Of a DNA stretch of 64,000 nucleotides, positions 62,794 through 64,000 are shown one piece after another; the first letter of the stretch is position 1; every line of letters starts with the position of its first letter. The notes under the pieces were generated by a model, which searched no databases, was not told where the DNA came from, and saw nothing but the letters and a program-made list of their open reading frames with translations. The DNA is taken from contig NZ_JAJSON010000025.1 in the NCBI RefSeq assembly GCF_022410465.1, positions 186,001-250,000 on the forward strand, given 5' to 3'. Both the position numbers and the translations under genes were made by a program. The stretch is from Christiangramia crocea. GTDB lineage: Bacteria; Bacteroidota; Bacteroidia; Flavobacteriales; Flavobacteriaceae.

Positions 62794-63488
62794 CAGTTAC
62801 GTGTAAAGGGAACAAAACGCACTGGAAGGAGGTTTTTGGTCTTCCATTTCCCGTCCTTCTTTTTCTCCACAAGCATAAGATGCTGAGTAGTGAAAGGAGC
62901 ACCTACGGGAATTACCATTTTACCGCCTTCTTTCAACTGTTCTATGAGAGGAGGCGGAATGAATTCGGAAGCTGCAGTAACTACAATGGCATCAAAGGGA
63001 GCATGCTCTTCCCAGCCATAAAAGCCATCGGCCACTTTTGTATATATGTTGTCATAACCAAGTTTATTAAGCTTCTCTTCAGCACTCTTACCCAAAGACT
63101 CAATGATTTCTATAGTATAGACCTCATCTACTGCCTCTGCAAGCACCGCAGCCTGGTATCCCGAACCGGTACCAATTTCCAGAACTTTCATCCCGGGACC
63201 CGGCCGGATAATTTCAGTCATATAAGCTACCATATATGGCTGGGAAATGGTTTGGCCGTGGCCAATGGGAAGTGGGCGGTCCTGATAAGCATTCTTCACC
63301 TGTTCTTTTGGAACCAGCCTGTGTCGTTCTACCTTTCGCATGGCACTGAGTGTTGCCTTATTGGTTATACCGCGAGCTTCGATCTGTCGATCTACCATTT
63401 GCTGGCGATCACGCTCATATTTATCCTGACCAGAAGCGAAAAAAAAGAAATACAGAAAAAACCAAAGTATGTAGAAACTGATTTTCAT
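62793..63488 (-). CDS. pcm: Protein-L-isoaspartate O-methyltransferase with signal peptide
   Basis: A 231-residue PCMT-family methyltransferase that repairs isoaspartyl residues. The SAM motif is EIGTGSGYQAAVLAE, preceded by the conserved QTISQPYMVAYMTE, and the AFDAIVVTAA segment follows. The first 20 residues (MKISFYILWFFLYFFFFASG) form an unusual hydrophobic leader not present in cytosolic enzymes, so the protein is probably exported or membrane-anchored; whether SAM is available outside the cytoplasm is an open problem. It leads the operon with the spermidine-synthase-like gene. Confidence 0.9.
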   Translation of the reverse strand: MKISFYILWFFLYFFFFASGQDKYERDRQQMVDRQIEARGITNKATLSAMRKVERHRLVPKEQVKNAYQDRPLPIGHGQTISQPYMVAYMTEIIRPGPGMKVLEIGTGSGYQAAVLAEAVDEVYTIEIIESLGKSAEEKLNKLGYDNIYTKVADGFYGWEEHAPFDAIVVTAASEFIPPPLIEQLKEGGKMVIPVGAPFTTQHLMLVEKKKDGKWKTKNLLPVRFVPFTRN

Positions 63489-63644
63489 TTCACCTCACTT
63501 AACTCATTATCAATTAAATATACATAAAATGAGCATGATAAACAGGTTTCATACACTTCGAATTTCATTAGAGAAAGACCGGAAGTTAAAAAGCATCCTG
63601 TTTTGGAAATCATATATTTACAATCTCAAAAATTTAAGATATAT

Positions 63645-64000
63645 ATGACAATCTCGCAGGCAGAGCTAAAGGAATTCTTAGATGAGAAAGTTGCAGAATA
63701 TAATACCCCACACTTCATCGAATCTGACCCTGTTCAGATCCCTCATTTATTTCAGAAAAAAGAAGATATAGAGATCTCCGGGTTTCTTACAGCCACCATC
63801 GCCTGGGGAAACAGGAAAAGTATCCTTAAAAATGCTGAAAAACTGGTGAAGATGATGGATATGAGTCCATATGATTTCGTTCTTCATCATGAACAGAGCG
63901 ACCTTGAGGCCCTGAACGGATTTGTTCACAGGACCTTTAACTCGACAGACCTAAGGTTTTTTATCAAATCTTTGAGGAATATTTATACACAACATGCAGG
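63645..64000 (+). CDS. TIGR02757 family protein (partial, DUF2400)
   Basis: The first 118 residues of a protein that runs off the right edge. The start MTISQAELKEFLDEKV and the segment EISGFLTATIAWGNRKSILKNAEKLVKMM with DMSPYDFVL match the TIGR02757 (DUF2400) family, typically about 250 residues. The function of the family is unknown. Start at ATG 63645 fits the family. Confidence 0.85.
   Translation, partial: MTISQAELKEFLDEKVAEYNTPHFIESDPVQIPHLFQKKEDIEISGFLTATIAWGNRKSILKNAEKLVKMMDMSPYDFVLHHEQSDLEALNGFVHRTFNSTDLRFFIKSLRNIYTQHA

Noticed and set aside
62880-63527. Plus-strand reading frame of 215 residues opposite pcm
   Set aside because: pcm is unmistakable on the other strand; the frame has atypical composition and no support.

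Overview
The window comes from a chromosome of a Bacteroidota bacterium, very probably a marine flavobacterium; the gene content reminds me of Gramella/Christiangramia, but that genus is recalled, not tested. The signs are AT-rich DNA, TTTG/TAnnTTTG promoters instead of E. coli-type ones, few clear Shine-Dalgarno sites, a TonB-dependent receptor with a carboxypeptidase-like N-terminal domain, a DUF5916 outer-membrane protein, and small flavobacterial families (DUF6146, DUF6787). I find about 57 protein genes, tightly packed, with no gene-free stretch above 300 bases. I see no rRNA, tRNA, CRISPR array, transposase or prophage; this is core chromosome.

Layout. 1-4.2 kb: the end of an unidentified gene, a membrane DUF3307 protein with a SatD-type protein, a Gre-like factor, and a PgpH-type HD phosphodiesterase. 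4.2-13.4 kb: thiolase, NlpC/P60 peptidase, a TPR protein with gyrA, and clpC. 13-24.8 kb: metabolism and housekeeping (hutH, NAD(P)HX repair, gcvT, pterin dehydratase, a YebC-type regulator, an acyltransferase, proline dehydrogenase, aroB, a PfpI-like protein). 23.8-31 kb: YihY, DinB-like and ppc genes in one operon, an Lrp regulator, an M14 peptidase divergent from an XRE-type regulator, and a lipoprotein. 30.8-36.2 kb: a parE / membrane protein / parC / mscL operon. 36.5-47.7 kb: ychF, a trehalose synthase-maltokinase fusion, secreted proteins, a methyltransferase, a serine hydrolase and an AraC regulator. 47.7-51.4 kb: ferredoxin, LuxC-like acyl-CoA reductase, serC and serA. 51.5-55.6 kb: lipoprotein, DUF6787, a His-rich protein and a TonB receptor that look like a metal-uptake cluster. 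55.6-64 kb: folE-msrA, a DUF5916 protein, a LolD-like ATPase, a spermidine-synthase-like membrane protein with an exported Pcm, and the start of a TIGR02757 gene.

How the genes work together. Several operons are clear from overlaps of 1-11 bases: parE to mscL (type II topoisomerase with osmotic safety valve), ppc to yihY, msrA-folE, and pcm with the spermidine-synthase-like gene. serC and serA give two of the three steps of serine synthesis. Convergent pairs are often separated by strong hairpins that work on both strands.

The strongest candidate for something undescribed is the SatD/DUF3307 pair. By eye, SatD carries the sequence landmarks of a class III nucleotidyl cyclase fold (two Asp 42 residues apart and a Gln/Arg pair where cyclases have Asn/Arg), followed by a helix-turn-helix. 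Its upstream region holds repeated CTTATAAG palindromes. Other points worth attention are an operator array around the XRE regulator, a maltokinase domain lacking a metal-binding Asp, and a His/Glu-rich TonB receptor cluster.
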